Origin: Homoserinibacter sp. YIM 151385
GTDB lineage: Bacteria > Actinomycetota > Actinomycetes > Actinomycetales > Microbacteriaceae
Assembly: GCF_027912415.1 (NCBI RefSeq)
Contig: NZ_CP115175.1
Coordinates: 1,984,001-2,048,000 of the forward strand
Length of the DNA: 64,000 nt
Direction of reading: 5' to 3'
Shown here: positions 63,641-64,000 of the stretch, in pieces
Position numbering within the stretch: the stretch's first letter is position 1
Layout: every line of letters starts with the position of its first letter
The notes under the pieces: generated by a model
What the model was told of the DNA's origin: nothing
Database searches by the model: none
The model's input: the letters and a program-made list of their open reading frames with translations, nothing else
Program-made: the position numbers and the translations under genes

Positions 63641-64000
63641 TCGACACGGTTCTTTGATGCGAGCGAACGCGCTCGATCTCATCGATGGAGTGCGGGCGGT
63701 GCCGCGCGGTGAGGTGGGCGGCTGCCGGATTCGGGTTCCTGGCGTGAGATCCCGTCGACTCGAAGCTGAGGTCGCCGGAGTCCACCGGGCCGCGGAGGCC
63801 CGGTCGATCCGCCGGGCCGAGCTCAACGCCTCCTGAGGCGAAGCGGGTGGTCTCGCGGGACCTGAGCACGATGCCCAGCCGACGCCCTCGGAGTGCGATG
63901 GGCTGGAGGCCCGGCGCGATCGGCTGCCTTCTCACGTCACGAGGGCGCGCGACGATCGCGCGCGACCCAGGTGATTCCGGGATTCGCCCTGGGACGAGAT
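63641..64000. other. Non-coding right edge, probably upstream of parA
   Basis: No convincing gene. A GCGCGCGA-CGA-TCGCGCGC hairpin lies at 63945-63963. Open frames of 65-235 codons on both strands lack motifs. From the usual gene order, parA and parB should start just beyond the edge. Confidence 0.55.

Noticed and set aside
63228-63935. Minus-strand frame of 235 codons over the repeat zone
   Set aside because: No ribosome site, no family motif, and the repeat units are not kept in a single frame; treated as non-coding repeat.

Overview
The window is very GC-rich, with dense, often 4-bp-overlapping genes, many GTG/TTG starts and several probably leaderless promoters. With the gene content this points to a high-GC actinobacterium. 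The order fhaA-fhaB-pstP-rodA-pbpA-pknA-pknB / sortase E-crgA-rhomboid-cyclophilin / tRNAs-gyrA-gyrB-dciA-recF-dnaN-dnaA / rpmH-rnpA-yidD-yidC-jag-rsmG is the classical actinobacterial origin neighbourhood and fits Microbacteriaceae best (inference; no 16S rRNA is present).

Layout. Positions 1-33 kb are an accessory arm. It holds the end of hemA, a GNAT enzyme, an M13 peptidase with a beta-lactamase-fold protein, a PfkB sugar kinase, a MATE exporter, a lower-GC secreted-protein/small-membrane-protein pair (7.3-8.6 kb), a LacI/MFS pair, nucS, a HAD phosphatase and an OhrR-type regulator. Next come a three-gene srsABC-like type III polyketide (phenolic lipid) operon, a TetR/DHA2 exporter pair with tandem operators, an aldo/keto reductase, an EntS-like MFS gene preceded by a 15-C run, rlmC-MarR/VOC with paired operators, a guanidine-III riboswitch driving two SMR exporters, an ECF42-like sigma/DGPF pair, a csoR-copZ-copA copper operon, and nhaA with a structured leader. 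Seven large imperfect palindromes lie between genes here; two are copies of one 60-bp element.

Positions 33-43.7 kb carry the cell-wall growth and signalling operon: two FHA proteins, the PP2C phosphatase, RodA, a class B PBP and the kinases PknA and PknB. It is followed on the other strand by PabA/TrpG, a 52-residue membrane protein and sortase E, then by CrgA. A rhomboid-like protein lacking its catalytic residues, a cyclophilin and three unknown genes follow. An MFS/TetR cassette next to tRNA-Ala looks inserted.

Positions 49-62.8 kb are the replication core: tRNA-Ala and tRNA-Ile, DUF3566, gyrA, gyrB, dciA, recF, dnaN, a DnaA-box-rich intergenic region, dnaA, a second box region, then rpmH to rsmG. 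One parS fills the jag-rsmG spacer and another lies 0.95 kb further on, in a 1.2-kb stretch without genes that carries three degenerate tandem repeats. parA/parB are presumably just beyond the right edge. No CRISPR array, IS element or prophage was seen.
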